A stretch of 64,000 nt of DNA from an uncultured Leptolyngbyaceae cyanobacterium (GTDB lineage: Bacteria > Cyanobacteriota > Cyanobacteriia > Leptolyngbyales > Leptolyngbyaceae), in NCBI GenBank assembly GCA_938023035.1, contig CALIDI010000024.1, forward strand, positions 43,917-107,916, written 5' to 3'. Position numbers and translations under genes: made by a program. Shown here one piece after another: positions 1 to 8,652 of this stretch (its first letter is position 1; every line of letters begins with the position of its first letter). The notes under the pieces were generated by a model, which was not told where the DNA came from, searched no databases, and worked only from the letters and a program-made list of their open reading frames with translations.

Positions 1-480
1 CTGGAAGTCAGTATAAGGTTCTCGACTGATACTGTTAAAGTAGGGGCTGCTCCGGATGGGCTTACAGCCTTCGGCGCAATGACTTAGGTCAAACCCTAGA
101 GTGAAGGCCGCCGTAATTGACATACAATCCACGCGATAGGGGGCTATCCAGGTCAGGGCAAACGCCTGGATGTGATCGCCTGCCTGGTTTTCAACCGCTT
201 CTTTTAATTGCTGAAACGCTTCCGGAGACAGTACCGTTTGCCCCGTCGCAAATCGCACTGTGATCATGTTGCGAGGGGGAATCTGGCGTCGCTGCTGGTA
301 ATACTGGCCAATCTTGACACTGAGCGGGTCGGCTGCATTGACAATGACCCCCAGACGGGTTGAATTGACTCCTGGCTGAATTGCCTGGGAAGAAAATAGT
401 TGCTGCGTTGTCTGAGCGCAGCCTTGGTTTCCTAACAGCGCCAGGCAAACAACCAGAAGTCGAAATTTGCAGCCTATCAC
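1..480 (-). CDS. TIGR03790 family secreted protein, C-terminus cut by window edge
   Basis: 160 codons are open from a GTG at 478-480 to the left edge; an in-frame stop lies just upstream at 493-495. The protein starts with a short hydrophobic export segment (FRLLVVCLALLG) followed by Cys21, which could be a weak lipoprotein site. The stretch DPLSVKIGQYYQQRR followed by PPRNMITVRF is typical of the TIGR03790 family of secreted proteins of unknown function. No ATG start is available. It is transcribed away from the tRNA-Ser gene. Family assignment is from recognised motifs; the biochemical role is not known. Confidence 0.7.
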   Translation of the reverse strand, partial: MIGCKFRLLVVCLALLGNQGCAQTTQQLFSSQAIQPGVNSTRLGVIVNAADPLSVKIGQYYQQRRQIPPRNMITVRFATGQTVLSPEAFQQLKEAVENQAGDHIQAFALTWIAPYRVDCMSITAAFTLGFDLSHCAEGCKPIRSSPYFNSISREPYTDFQ

Positions 481-582
481 AGCCAGAGAGTCAACTACAT
501 TTGAGGAAGACCGCGAGTTCTCACCCTCAGGCAGAACCCAAAAACAATCCAGGCGACAATCACCATCCAAACGAGCTGACAA

Positions 583-669
583 CGGAGAGAGAGGGATTCG
601 AACCCTCGTTAGAGTTACCCCTAAACAGCATTTCCAGTGCTGCGCCTTCAACCACTCGGCCATCTCTCC
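583..669 (-). tRNA. tRNA-Ser (anticodon GGA)
   Basis: The minus strand folds as a class II tRNA. The acceptor arms GGAGAGA (663-669) and TCTCTCC (584-590) pair fully, with discriminator G at 583. The anticodon arm is CAGCA-CTGGAAA-TGCTG with GGA in the middle of the loop. A long variable arm, typical of serine tRNAs, is present, and the T arm contains GGTTCGAATCC. The 3' CCA is not encoded. It reads UCC and UCU codons. Confidence 0.96.
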
Positions 670-760
670 AGGGTATTCATCGGAAGCGTCGCTCCCAGAA
701 GTATTATGTTACCAGAAACACTGACTAGTTTAGGATAATCAAAAGCTGGCCTTTAAATTC

Positions 761-1129
761 ATGACTGATTTGTATACCGTTCGGGTTCACGATCGCCAGA
801 CTGGCAACCGCTACCAAATTCAAGTTCCTGGTGACCGCTACATTCTTCACACCGCCGAAAACCAGGGAGCCAATCTGCCCTTTGCCTGCCGCAACGGGGC
901 CTGTACGACCTGCGCGGTGAGAGTGTTGTCTGGACAGGTCTATCAACCGGAAGCAATGGGGCTTTCGCCCGATTTGCAAAAGCAAGGTTACGCCTTGCTC
1001 TGTGTCAGCTACGCCCGCTCTGACTTAGACGTTGAGACCCAGGATGAAGATGAGGTATACGAACTCCAATTTGGGCAATATTTTGGTAAAGGCCAGGTAA
1101 AGCGGGGTTTACCCCTAGATGAAGAGTAA
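761..1129 (+). CDS. 2Fe-2S ferredoxin with C-terminal extension (FdxC-like)
   Basis: A 122-aa plant-type ferredoxin. The cluster ligands are Cys43, Cys48 and Cys51 (CRNGACTTC) and Cys81. A tail of about 20 residues beyond the fold ends in QYFGKGQVKRGLPLDEE, which separates it from the main photosynthetic ferredoxin PetF. It resembles the slr0148-type ferredoxins that sit in the V4R/SpkG operon of other cyanobacteria; here that operon is about 57 kb away and lacks a ferredoxin. The stop overlaps the start of the next gene by 11 nt, so the two are probably co-transcribed. Likely a soluble electron carrier; its partner is unknown. Confidence 0.88.
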   Translation: MTDLYTVRVHDRQTGNRYQIQVPGDRYILHTAENQGANLPFACRNGACTTCAVRVLSGQVYQPEAMGLSPDLQKQGYALLCVSYARSDLDVETQDEDEVYELQFGQYFGKGQVKRGLPLDEE

Positions 1130-1667
1130 ACTTCAAGCCAGCTATTATTTGGAGCTGATCAGAGCGATTGTTCTCGGTCTGGTTCTGCTCTTACTGGGGT
1201 GTCAAGCGACCGTGCCCCCCTCTGGCCTGATCGTGCAGGTGATGCGGGTGCAGGATGGAGCCACGATTGAGGTGAGCCTGGGTGAAACGGCTTCAACAAT
1301 TACAGAACAAGTTCGCCTAGAGGGTTTAGCGGCCCCTGGGTTAGCCCAAGCTCCCTGGGGAATTGAGGCGCAACAGGCCCTACAGCAGATGATCGGCGAT
1401 CGCCCAGTGCTGTTAGAACTGGATCAGGAAGTGCGCGATCGTGACGGTCGTCGCCGTGCCTATCTCTGGCAGGGTGACACCCTCCTCAACGAAACACTCA
1501 TTGCTGAAGGCTACGCCCTGTTTGCCCCCCAGCCCCCCAACAGCAAATACGATCAGCGTCTGGCCTACGCCCAGAACCGGGCGCGTACTCTGGGGTTGGG
1601 CATCTGGAACCCGCAAAATCCCCTCCGCGAGATCAAGGCAACCGACAACACCACCAATTCCCGGTAG
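1119..1667 (+). CDS. SNase-like (thermonuclease family) lipoprotein with altered active site
   Basis: 182 aa. A hydrophobic signal ends in LLLGC (Cys28), a good lipobox, so the protein is probably membrane anchored outside the cytoplasm. The staphylococcal nuclease fold is recognisable: DGATIEV near 46-52, VRLEGLAAPG at 65-74, APWG, and DRDGRRRAYLW at 107-117. Active nucleases have an (I/L)DAPE motif holding a metal-binding Asp and catalytic Glu; here the corresponding residues are Ala71 and Gly74. The conserved arginines (Arg66, Arg111) remain. It is either inactive or non-nucleolytic. It overlaps the ferredoxin gene by 11 nt. Confidence 0.8.
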   Translation: MKSKLQASYYLELIRAIVLGLVLLLLGCQATVPPSGLIVQVMRVQDGATIEVSLGETASTITEQVRLEGLAAPGLAQAPWGIEAQQALQQMIGDRPVLLELDQEVRDRDGRRRAYLWQGDTLLNETLIAEGYALFAPQPPNSKYDQRLAYAQNRARTLGLGIWNPQNPLREIKATDNTTNSR

Positions 1668-1681
1668 GATAAACAGGAAAA

Positions 1682-2560
1682 ATGAGTGTTACATCATCCA
1701 TGCCCCTGCCCTCTCAACTGTCAACCACTGATCTGCAAATCTATCTGGATATTGCGACCGAAGCCGCCTTGGCTGGGGGCGCGATTCTCCAAACCTTTTT
1801 GGGGAAATTAGAAGATGTCCAGGAAAAAGGCCGCCCTGGTGACTTGGTGACCGAAGCCGATAAAGCTTCAGAAGCCGTCGTTTTGGCAACCCTGCAACGC
1901 CACCTGCCAGACCATGCCATTCTCTCAGAAGAGGCCGGCGCTAGCAGTGGCACGAGCAATCGCTTTCTTTGGGCCGTTGACCCCCTCGATGGCACCACCA
2001 ACTATGCTCATCAGTATCCGGCCTACGCCGTTTCAATTGGGTTGCTGGTGGAGGGAGTTCCCCATGTGGGGGTTGTGTTTGATCCCGCCCGCCAGGAACT
2101 CTTTTGTGCTGCCAAGGGCCTGGGTGCGACTTGCAATCGTCGCCCGATTCGGGTTTCCACGACAAAAGAACTCGGTAAAAGCCTTTTAGTCACCGGGTTT
2201 GCCTACGATCGCCGCCAAACAACAGACAATAACTATGCCGAATTTTGTTATCTCACCCATCTCACCCAAGGCGTGCGTCGTAGTGGCTCAGCCGCCACCG
2301 ACTTGGCCGCGGTTGCCTGTGGCCGACTCGACGGCTATTGGGAACGGGGCCTCTCACCTTGGGATATTACAGCAGGTATTGTACTTGTTGAAGAAGCGGG
2401 GGGGCTGGTCAGCACCTACGATGGCAGCCCGATTCAGGTCAATACTGGTCGGATTCTGGCAACAAATGGGGTGATCCATACCTCGCTCAGCCAGGCGTTA
2501 GAGGCGACTCCTCCCCTATCGATCTGGGCAGATTTAGAAGGGTTGAGTAAGCTAGGTTAG
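1682..2560 (+). CDS. Inositol monophosphatase family protein
   Basis: 292 aa with all metal-site motifs of the Li-sensitive, Mg-dependent phosphatases: the SEEAG glutamates, WAVDPLDGTTNYAH and the C-terminal SPWDITAG aspartate. The family includes inositol-1-phosphatase, L-histidinol phosphatase and fructose-1,6-bisphosphatase-like enzymes. Cyanobacteria often carry several copies and sequence alone does not fix the substrate. The ATG at 1682 follows the nuclease-like gene by 14 nt, suggesting one transcript with the two upstream genes. Cytoplasmic; no signal peptide. Confidence 0.9.
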   Translation: MSVTSSMPLPSQLSTTDLQIYLDIATEAALAGGAILQTFLGKLEDVQEKGRPGDLVTEADKASEAVVLATLQRHLPDHAILSEEAGASSGTSNRFLWAVDPLDGTTNYAHQYPAYAVSIGLLVEGVPHVGVVFDPARQELFCAAKGLGATCNRRPIRVSTTKELGKSLLVTGFAYDRRQTTDNNYAEFCYLTHLTQGVRRSGSAATDLAAVACGRLDGYWERGLSPWDITAGIVLVEEAGGLVSTYDGSPIQVNTGRILATNGVIHTSLSQALEATPPLSIWADLEGLSKLG

Positions 2561-2568
2561 AGTGCAGG

Positions 2569-2592
2569 CATCAGTCCTCCTGATGGTTTTCT
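2569..2592 (+). terminator. Possible weak terminator after the IMPase gene
   Basis: CATCAG (2569-2574) pairs with CTGATG (2580-2585) across a 5-nt loop and is followed by GTTTTCTT. It starts 8 nt after the stop codon. The 6-bp stem is only moderately stable. Confidence 0.4.
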
Positions 2593-2598
2593 TGCCTA

Positions 2599-2708
2599 GC
2601 ACCCAGATAAATCAGATCTGGCTCAGCTTGTGTCCCGCTATTTGGGACGCCTTTCAGCCATTTCAGGGCGGCACCCAGGTAAATCAGATCTGGCTCAGCT
2701 TGTATCCC
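2599..2708. repeat. Paired 38-nt direct repeat, period 72
   Basis: Copies at 2599-2636 and 2671-2708 share 36 of 38 bases (first bases GCACCCAG, last TGTRTCCC) and are separated by a 34-nt unrelated spacer. They fill most of the gap between the IMPase and J-domain genes. No coding potential was seen. Confidence 0.9.
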
Positions 2709-2760
2709 AGCAGAAGCGCATTACACTATAGAGAACCATAATGGGTTAACGGACGCACCT

Positions 2761-3780
2761 ATGTCTTTTCAGATTGAGCGCGGTTTATTTAGCCTAGAGT
2801 TTACGGATCACCATGCGATTTTGGGCGTTCCGGTAGATGCCGAGATTAAGGATATTCGCAAACGCTACCTTAAAATTGCTCGCCGACTCCACCCAGATGC
2901 CTTAGCAACGGAAACAGAGGCTGATAAGCAGCGGGCCAGCCAATATCTGGCAAAGCTGGTTAACCCTGCTTGGGAGCGCCTCTCCCAGGAAAAAGAGCGC
3001 AACGAGTACACCCTGTTGCTCAAGCTAAAGGGGCAGCAGGCCCTGCGACAGCAGGAGTCTATCGAGTTAGGTTCTAACCTAGCTAAGCAACTCTCGACCG
3101 CAAGCAACCCCGATCATTTTTATGTCACGTCCCTGAAGGATCTGGCGAATAAACAATATGAGCAGCTCGACCAAACTCTGGAAATTACCGCTCAAATCAG
3201 TGAGATGAATCTGGTTTATCTGATGCGAAAGGAAAGCTCCGGGGGCCTAAATTTGGGCGAAGGTCGTAAACAGGCAATTTACACCGGGGCTAACCTGCCT
3301 GATTCAACAGCAGGGTCGCCTTCTATGCCGCAGCCAAGCATGCAGCCGTCCAATCGGATGACTCCGCCGGCTCCTTCACCTCAGACTCGGCAGCAAATGC
3401 TGGTTGAGCAGTACTATCGGCGGGCACGCGCGCTATTTGACAAGGGGAACTATGCCCAGGCGATTTTAGAGCTACGAGATGCCCTTAAGGTAGATGCTAC
3501 TAACGGTCGCTGCCATAGTTTAATGGGGATTATTTACCTGAAACAAAATCAGGGAACGATGGCAAAGATTCACTTTACTCAAGCGCTGAAGCACAACCCT
3601 CAGGATGAAGATGCGATCGCGGGTATGCAGCGGTTAGGTCAGGCGGCTTCACCTAAGGTTAATGCCCAAAGAGATGCCAGGGCAACCCCGGCGGCCCCCA
3701 AAAGCGCATCCAAAGCGGCTAAACCGGATGATAAAAAGGGCGGCGGCGGTCTGTTTGGCTTATTTGGGAAGAAAAAGTAA
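2761..3780 (+). CDS. J-domain protein with TPR-like C-terminal half
   Basis: 339 aa. Residues about 17-80 form a J domain with the HPD motif in RRLHPDAL, the part that stimulates Hsp70 (DnaK) ATPase. After a Pro/Gln-rich linker, residues about 215-290 hold two TPR-like helix pairs (RARALFDKGNYAQAILELRDAL and the following unit). The tail is basic and glycine rich (GGGGLFGLFGKKK), a pattern common in cyanobacterial J proteins. Its TAA overlaps the hisZ ATG by 1 nt (TAATG), so the two are translationally coupled. Probably a cytosolic co-chaperone; the client is unknown. Confidence 0.85.
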   Translation: MSFQIERGLFSLEFTDHHAILGVPVDAEIKDIRKRYLKIARRLHPDALATETEADKQRASQYLAKLVNPAWERLSQEKERNEYTLLLKLKGQQALRQQESIELGSNLAKQLSTASNPDHFYVTSLKDLANKQYEQLDQTLEITAQISEMNLVYLMRKESSGGLNLGEGRKQAIYTGANLPDSTAGSPSMPQPSMQPSNRMTPPAPSPQTRQQMLVEQYYRRARALFDKGNYAQAILELRDALKVDATNGRCHSLMGIIYLKQNQGTMAKIHFTQALKHNPQDEDAIAGMQRLGQAASPKVNAQRDARATPAAPKSASKAAKPDDKKGGGGLFGLFGKKK

Positions 3781-5006
3781 TGGTCTATCAGTCTCCGATG
3801 GGAGCCAGGGACCTGCTCCCCTTGGATGTGGCTCAAAAACGTTGGATTGAAGAACGTCTCCAACAAGTTTTTCACCGTTGGGGCTACCACCGGATTATTA
3901 CCTCTACCGTTGAGCGGCTGGATACGCTAATGGCTGGCGGGGCGATTCACCGAGAAACGGTGCTGAAGTTGCAAGAAGCCGATGACGATCTGGGGTTGCG
4001 CCCTGAGCTGACGGCTTCGATTGCGCGCGCAGCGGTGACCCGCATGGCCGGGGCAACCCATCCTCTCCGGCTTTATTACAATGCCAATGTCTTTCGCCGA
4101 TCGCTAGCGGGTAACCCTAACAATCAACAGGAGTTTTACCAGGCCGGTGTAGAACTGCTTGGGGTTGGGGGATGCCTGGCCGATGCAGAGGTGTTGCTAT
4201 TAATGGTTGATAGCCTGGCCAACTTGGAGTTGCAGCAATGGTCAATTTTGCTGGGTGAGGCCGGGTTAACACAGGCGCTATTAGCCAGCTTCCCAGAAGG
4301 CTTGCGGGAGCAGGTGCGTCAAGCGATCGCCCATTTAGATCGGTTAGCCCTCGAAGCGATGCCCCTGTCTCCAGAATTGCGCGATCGCGCCCTCCGCCTG
4401 TTTCATTTGCGGGGTAACCCTGGGGATGTGTTGGCCCAAGTCGCTGAATTTGGGCTAAACCCAGAGCAACAAACCATGGTTGCGAATCTCAAAGCCCTGA
4501 TTGACCTGCTGCAAACAGCACCCGCCCTTCAGGAGAACCGCCTAACCCTGGATCTCAGCCTGGTGCAAACCATTGACTACTACACGGGGGTCGTCTTTGA
4601 AGTGGTTGCCCCCAGCCCGAGTGGTTTGGTGGTTCTAGGGCAGGGAGGTCGCTACGATCAACTGCTAGGGCTATATCATCCCCTAGGGCAAACCTACCCC
4701 GGGATTGGCTTTGCCTTGCAAATTGAGCAGTTACATCAGGTGTTACTTCCCACCGGCCAGCTTCCCCAACAAACGGCAGCAAGTGATTGGCTGGTGGTGG
4801 CAGACACAAGCGCAGCCTACCCCGCAGCAATTGCCTATGCTCGTACCCTGCGAGCCACCCCTCATCCGATTCGGGTCGAGTTAGATCTCGGGCAGCGAAC
4901 CCACCCCGAAATTTACGACTATGCGAAACATCGACGCATTGCCCGGATTGCTTGGGTCAAAGCACCAGGAGATGTGGTCATTGAGACAGTACAGCCCTCG
5001 ACGTGA
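3780..5006 (+). CDS. hisZ: ATP phosphoribosyltransferase regulatory subunit HisZ
   Basis: 408 aa, a class II aminoacyl-tRNA synthetase-like paralogue of HisRS. PMGARDLLP at the N-terminus, the LRPELTASIAR motif and TIDYYTGVVFEV fit HisZ. The C-terminal anticodon-binding domain of true HisRS is reduced. HisZ pairs with the short form of HisG to make the active, histidine-inhibited first enzyme of histidine synthesis. No other his gene is nearby, which is normal for cyanobacteria, where his genes are scattered. It is coupled to the J-domain gene by a 1-nt overlap. Confidence 0.9.
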   Translation: MVYQSPMGARDLLPLDVAQKRWIEERLQQVFHRWGYHRIITSTVERLDTLMAGGAIHRETVLKLQEADDDLGLRPELTASIARAAVTRMAGATHPLRLYYNANVFRRSLAGNPNNQQEFYQAGVELLGVGGCLADAEVLLLMVDSLANLELQQWSILLGEAGLTQALLASFPEGLREQVRQAIAHLDRLALEAMPLSPELRDRALRLFHLRGNPGDVLAQVAEFGLNPEQQTMVANLKALIDLLQTAPALQENRLTLDLSLVQTIDYYTGVVFEVVAPSPSGLVVLGQGGRYDQLLGLYHPLGQTYPGIGFALQIEQLHQVLLPTGQLPQQTAASDWLVVADTSAAYPAAIAYARTLRATPHPIRVELDLGQRTHPEIYDYAKHRRIARIAWVKAPGDVVIETVQPST

Positions 5007-5301
5007 TCCCCGCGATCGCCACTTGCGCACCCGTCATTCTCTAACCGCTCACCGCCCAGATGGGTTCTCCCAGACTGCGCAATTTGGCCCCTGTCGCTGA
5101 TCGACGCCTTTGCCCACAGGTCATTGCTACCGACTGAAGAGAGATGGGCACATTTAAAGTCGTGCAGAAGGAAAGCGGACGCCCTGTTTTTCATGGCAAC
5201 AGCACATCCAAAAACCGACTCAGCGTTAGCGGTTAAGCACTGGGGTCTGTCCTCAGCCTTCTGACCAAAGCCGTCCATTACAACCATCAACCGAGACTGC
5301 A

Positions 5302-5580
5302 ATGAAAGGAACAATGAGTTCTGTGAAGGCCTACTTGAGGTGTCTGATTGATCCAACCCTGGCCCCAACGGCTCTCAGAGTTGCTTTAGTGATCGGTACA
5401 ATCCTTTTTATCATTAATCATGGAGCGGCATGTGTGCGACAGGAGATGACACGCGAACGTTGGGCCGCCGTGAGTTTAACCTATCTGATGCCGTACCTGG
5501 TCAATATCCACGGGCAATACGCTGTGCGATCGCGAAAATCAACAACTTTCGTGAACCCTCAAAAGCCGAGACAACTTTGA
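5302..5580 (+). CDS. nrtS: Nitrate/nitrite transporter NrtS
   Basis: 92 aa with two membrane helices (about 24-44 and 53-72) and the family hallmarks LIDPTLAPTALRVALV, NHGAA and YLMPYLVNIHGQY. NrtS proteins are small passive or low-affinity nitrate/nitrite carriers found in cyanobacteria and other bacteria, sometimes as nrtS1-nrtS2 pairs; only one copy is seen here. The start is ATG 5302 or ATG 5317 (MSSVKAYL). The last 22 nt overlap the 3' end of the convergent SRPBCC gene. I saw no clear NtcA site (GTA-N8-TAC) upstream. Confidence 0.85.
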   Translation: MKGTMSSVKAYLRCLIDPTLAPTALRVALVIGTILFIINHGAACVRQEMTRERWAAVSLTYLMPYLVNIHGQYAVRSRKSTTFVNPQKPRQL

Positions 5581-6083
5581 CTAGCAGACTTGCTCCCCTT
5601 TGGCACCGTTTGCAGAGCCGCCTGCTCTGCGGCAGCGGCCAACCGAGAAGCCACCCTAGCCGCAAAGGGGCGCATCAAAGACCAAATCAGAGGCGACAAC
5701 CAGCCCCGCAGGGTAACAGAGTAGGTCACACAGGTGCCGCAAAGGGTCGACTTCACTTGATAGGTAACCTGCTCCTCAAAACCAGGCATCACCAACACTC
5801 GAATACTGAGCAGTTCATTTGGGTTAACCCGCTCCACAAAAATGTGGATCGGAATGGGAATCAGCCGGGTCACAGCAGAGTAAATTAAGCCAGGCTTGGC
5901 GACCAGGCCCTTAGGAACATCAACGCTGGCCAGCAGAGGATGCCAGGAAACATCGGCCACATCTACGAGTTGCTTCCAAAGATCATCAACCGAGGCCGAA
6001 CTGAGAGCTTCATAAGTTCGCGCGAGAGAATATTGCAACCGATGTTTTCTATTGTGAAAACACTGAGAACACCAATGAAACAT
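5559..6083 (-). CDS. SRPBCC (START/polyketide cyclase-like) family protein
   Basis: 174 aa from ATG 6083, chosen over the upstream start at 6119 because GAGAGGT sits at ribosome-binding distance. The pattern SVDDLWKQLVDVADVSWHPLLASVDVP and the beta-rich middle fit the SRPBCC ligand-binding fold. It has no obvious catalytic motif. The C-terminal helix (ARVASRLAAAAEQAALQ) is typical of the fold. Its tail overlaps the convergent nrtS by 22 nt. The ligand is unknown. Confidence 0.65.
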   Translation of the reverse strand: MFHWCSQCFHNRKHRLQYSLARTYEALSSASVDDLWKQLVDVADVSWHPLLASVDVPKGLVAKPGLIYSAVTRLIPIPIHIFVERVNPNELLSIRVLVMPGFEEQVTYQVKSTLCGTCVTYSVTLRGWLSPLIWSLMRPFAARVASRLAAAAEQAALQTVPKGSKSASQSCLGF

Positions 6084-6262
6084 CGAAACAACCTCTCGGA
6101 CGAAAAAGAATAGAGACAATCCCAGGAAGAGTGATCGACACTACCTTTTTCTGGGATCACTTTATCGTATCCAAATTGACTGAAAAATTAAAACCTTCCG
6201 ATTGAATAGGATGCACTAGTCCTTAGGTATAGCCGCAGCCACCTGATTCAGGACAGCGCGCA

Positions 6263-6291
6263 GGGTTGCCCCCTAGGCTAGGGAGCAACCC
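6263..6291. repeat. GC-rich inverted repeat
   Basis: GGGTTGC ... GCAACCC arms with CCCTAG/CTAGGG inside, giving about 13 paired bases with one mismatch and a tiny loop. No T-run follows on either strand, so it is unlikely to be a simple terminator. Confidence 0.75.
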
Positions 6292-6340
6292 CACCCCCCC
6301 TTTACCCCCAAGGGTCTCAGCAACCCGGCGATCGCGATCC

Positions 6341-6433
6341 CATTTTGGCGTTTGGATGTGCGATTTTGGCCAGCAGAAGCCCTGCCGCGCCAAGCGTTTC
6401 ATCGGATCTCTGCCACATTCTGTGTTGAAATCG
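6341..6433. repeat. Diverged non-coding element, copy A
   Basis: It shares ordered blocks with 26051-26171: TGCGATTTTGG, AGCAGAAGCC, GCCAAGC, ATC/GATC, CTGC and TGAAATCG, with indels between. No ORF spans it. It could be a remnant of a short repeated element; no terminal repeats were identified. Confidence 0.5.
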
Positions 6434-6613
6434 CTATGAAATCGCACGACAAGGGCGATCGTTTAGAAAAATTTACGGTTGAGCAAACCAACCTTCATCG
6501 GCCTGAGCAGCGCCTTCCAAGAGGAGTCCGCCTTGACGGCTGTTCAGATAGACTCCAATTCGCGATAGGCTTAAAAAGCATCAAAAACGACTACAAGTTA
6601 AGTGTGACGACCT

Positions 6614-7651
6614 ATGACTGCGTTTTCTGCGCCTGAAAAAACTTCTCAGCCCCTTCCTCCGAGTGATTCCCGCCAACGGGTGAGCCAATTTTTGAAATCT
6701 CTGCAAGACTCTATTTGCGAGGGCCTGGAAGCTTTGGATGGAGGCAGTCGCTTTCAAGAAGATACTTGGGAAAGAGCAGAAGGCGGTGGCGGGCGCTCGC
6801 GGGTACTACGTGAAGGCAACGTGTTGGAGCAAGGCGGCGTTAATTTTTCAGAAGTCTGGGGTCAAGATTTACCGCCCTCAATTTTGGTGCAGCGGCCAGA
6901 GGCGGCGGGGCACAGTTTTTATGCTACAGGTACCTCGCTGGTGCTGCATCCACGGAATCCCTACGTTCCGACCGTACACCTTAACTATCGCTATTTTGAG
7001 GCTGGCCCCGTCTGGTGGTTTGGTGGTGGTATTGACTTAACCCCCTACTATCCCTTCGAAGAAGATGCTGCTCACTTCCACCGAACGTTGAAGCAGACCT
7101 GCGATCGCCATCATCCAGAGTATTACCCCACCTTTAAGCTCTGGTGTGATGAATACTTCTACCTCAAACATCGCCAGGAAACCCGTGGAGTTGGTGGTAT
7201 TTTCTTTGACTACCAGGATGCCCAGGGAATTCTCTACCCGATTGCGTATCCTGGCTCCCAAAGTGGCACACCTGCGGCGGAGCATAGCCAGCGGGTGGGG
7301 GCGATCGCTGATCGTACCTGGGAAGATCTTTTTGCCTTCGTGCAAGACTGTGGCCAGGCCTTTCTCCCCGCTTACACTCCCATTGTGGAGCGGCGTCGGG
7401 GGATGGAATATGGCGATCGCCAACGTCACTTCCAACTGTATCGGCGCGGACGCTATGTAGAGTTCAACCTCGTCTATGACCGGGGCACCATTTTTGGCTT
7501 GCAGACCAATGGCCGCACTGAGTCGATTCTGATGTCATTGCCGCCATTGGTGCGTTGGGAATATAACTATCAGCCAGAACCCGGTACTCCGGAAGCGGTT
7601 CTCTATGAAAAGTTCTTGAAGCCTCAAGATTGGGCCAATTGGCAGCCATAA
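6614..7651 (+). CDS. hemF: Oxygen-dependent coproporphyrinogen III oxidase
   Basis: 345 aa, full length. It carries the HemF signatures: [52 protein letters not shown], and the C-terminal [16 protein letters not shown] and [11 protein letters not shown]. It converts coproporphyrinogen III to protoporphyrinogen IX with O2, feeding both haem/bilin and chlorophyll synthesis. Soluble cytoplasmic dimer. It stands alone as a single gene. Identification is very secure. Confidence 0.97.
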   Translation: MTAFSAPEKTSQPLPPSDSRQRVSQFLKSLQDSICEGLEALDGGSRFQEDTWERAEGGGGRSRVLREGNVLEQGGVNFSEVWGQDLPPSILVQRPEAAGHSFYATGTSLVLHPRNPYVPTVHLNYRYFEAGPVWWFGGGIDLTPYYPFEEDAAHFHRTLKQTCDRHHPEYYPTFKLWCDEYFYLKHRQETRGVGGIFFDYQDAQGILYPIAYPGSQSGTPAAEHSQRVGAIADRTWEDLFAFVQDCGQAFLPAYTPIVERRRGMEYGDRQRHFQLYRRGRYVEFNLVYDRGTIFGLQTNGRTESILMSLPPLVRWEYNYQPEPGTPEAVLYEKFLKPQDWANWQP

Positions 7652-8101
7652 AATTGAGAAGACTGGGCTACACTGAGCTGAAATGGGTTAAATCTCGATC
7701 AGTTGGCTACTTTTCTAAAAAATTGTCAATACTAGGCGAGGCAGTAGCTCGCTCAGCGGCAGTTTTGTTTGCTGATTGATTTGAGTTAATCCGATAGAGT
7801 GGCCTAGGTAGGAGCTAAAACCCATTTAGGCAGATTGCAGAAAAGTTCACAGGATCCTTACTTATCCTCATTTATTACTTATCCTTATTTATAGGATTCA
7901 TGCTTTCTCTGCTGCTACCTTGACTGGGTAGAGCTGGCAACTTCGTGAAAGCTTTTGACTGGTTTCTTAGTGGGCTTTTTTGCTCCCGTCTCCTGGCAAA
8001 AGCTGCTTTCTAGATTCGCTTTTCGGTGGCTGCGCTATCAAGATCTCGATTAAGATTCTCCTAAGGATCCATACTAGCAAAGGCGAGGGTAAGCACTCCC
8101 A
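7652..8101. other. Gene-free stretch between hemF and STAS gene
   Basis: 450 bp without a credible gene. It contains a 17-nt tandem pair at 7860-7893 (ACTTATCCT...) in an AT-rich segment. No RNA gene or clear promoter was recognised. Confidence 0.6.
7860..7893. repeat. 17-nt tandem duplication
   Basis: ACTTATCCTCATTTATT at 7860-7876 is followed directly by ACTTATCCTTATTTATA at 7877-7893; 15 of 17 bases match. Confidence 0.85.
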
Positions 8102-8482
8102 ATGGAACAGAAATCAATTCACATGGAGCAGAAGACCCATACGACTCCTGATGGCACAACTGTGATTGTATTGACGCCTAATGGGCGTTTGGACATTACC
8201 ACCGCCTGGCAATTTCGGTTGAAGCTGCAGGAGTGTATCTCAAAACTGAGTCGCCATGTGGTCGTTAATCTGGGGCAAGTCAACTTTATTGATAGCTCTG
8301 GCTTAACGTCCTTGGTTGCCGGCATGCGAGATGCGGATAAGGTACGGGGTAGTTTTCGTATTTGTAATGTGCACCCTGAGGCAAAACTGGTCTTTGAAGT
8401 CACTATGATGGATTCTGTGTTTGAAATTTTTGACACAGAAGCTGAAGCCCTAGAAGGGGTTCCTAGGGAAATTGCGAGTTAG
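8102..8482 (+). CDS. STAS-domain protein (anti-sigma factor antagonist-like)
   Basis: 126 aa; residues about 18-115 form one STAS domain. NFIDSSGLTSL contains the conserved serine (Ser66 by analogy with SpoIIAA) that partner-switching kinases phosphorylate. The first 7 codons are tandemly duplicated (MEQKSIH-MEQKTHT), so translation may start at 8102 or 8123. Cytoplasmic. No anti-sigma kinase or PP2C phosphatase lies nearby, so the partner must be elsewhere. Confidence 0.85.
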   Translation: MEQKSIHMEQKTHTTPDGTTVIVLTPNGRLDITTAWQFRLKLQECISKLSRHVVVNLGQVNFIDSSGLTSLVAGMRDADKVRGSFRICNVHPEAKLVFEVTMMDSVFEIFDTEAEALEGVPREIAS

Positions 8483-8545
8483 GCTAAAGGCCTTTCTGCT
8501 AAGCGGGCAGGGCTGCTTCGCTTCCTTGGGGGCTAGGTAGACCCC

Positions 8546-8566
8546 GAGTGTCGCGATGCGACACTC
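8546..8566. terminator. Hairpin downstream of the STAS gene
   Basis: GAGTGTCGC and GCGACACTC form a perfect 9-bp stem with a 3-nt loop. It is flanked by CCCC on the left and AAAATG on the right, so neither strand has a good T-run after the stem in its own direction. It may still end or protect the STAS or convergent cpcT transcript. Confidence 0.4.
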
Positions 8567-8652
8567 AAAATGACAAACTTCAAGGTGAAACTGGCTCAGG
8601 GTATCGGCGTTGCAAGGTTCCTAAATTAGCGAGCCATTGCCGCCGTGGTGTA

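Larger units (their letters stand above)
6084..6613. other. Gene-free stretch upstream of hemF
   Basis: About 530 bp with no credible gene. It holds a 29-nt inverted repeat at 6263-6291 and, at 6341-6433, a sequence that recurs in diverged form at 26051-26171. HIP1-type GCGATCGC sites are present. The hemF promoter should lie here but I could not place it. Confidence 0.7.

Noticed and set aside
381..728. Plus-strand open frames of 85-115 codons
   Set aside because: They run across the tRNA-Ser gene and antisense to the TIGR03790 gene start; no conserved features.
4919..5368. 149-codon minus-strand ORF between hisZ and nrtS
   Set aside because: It overlaps both real genes in antisense and has no conserved motif.
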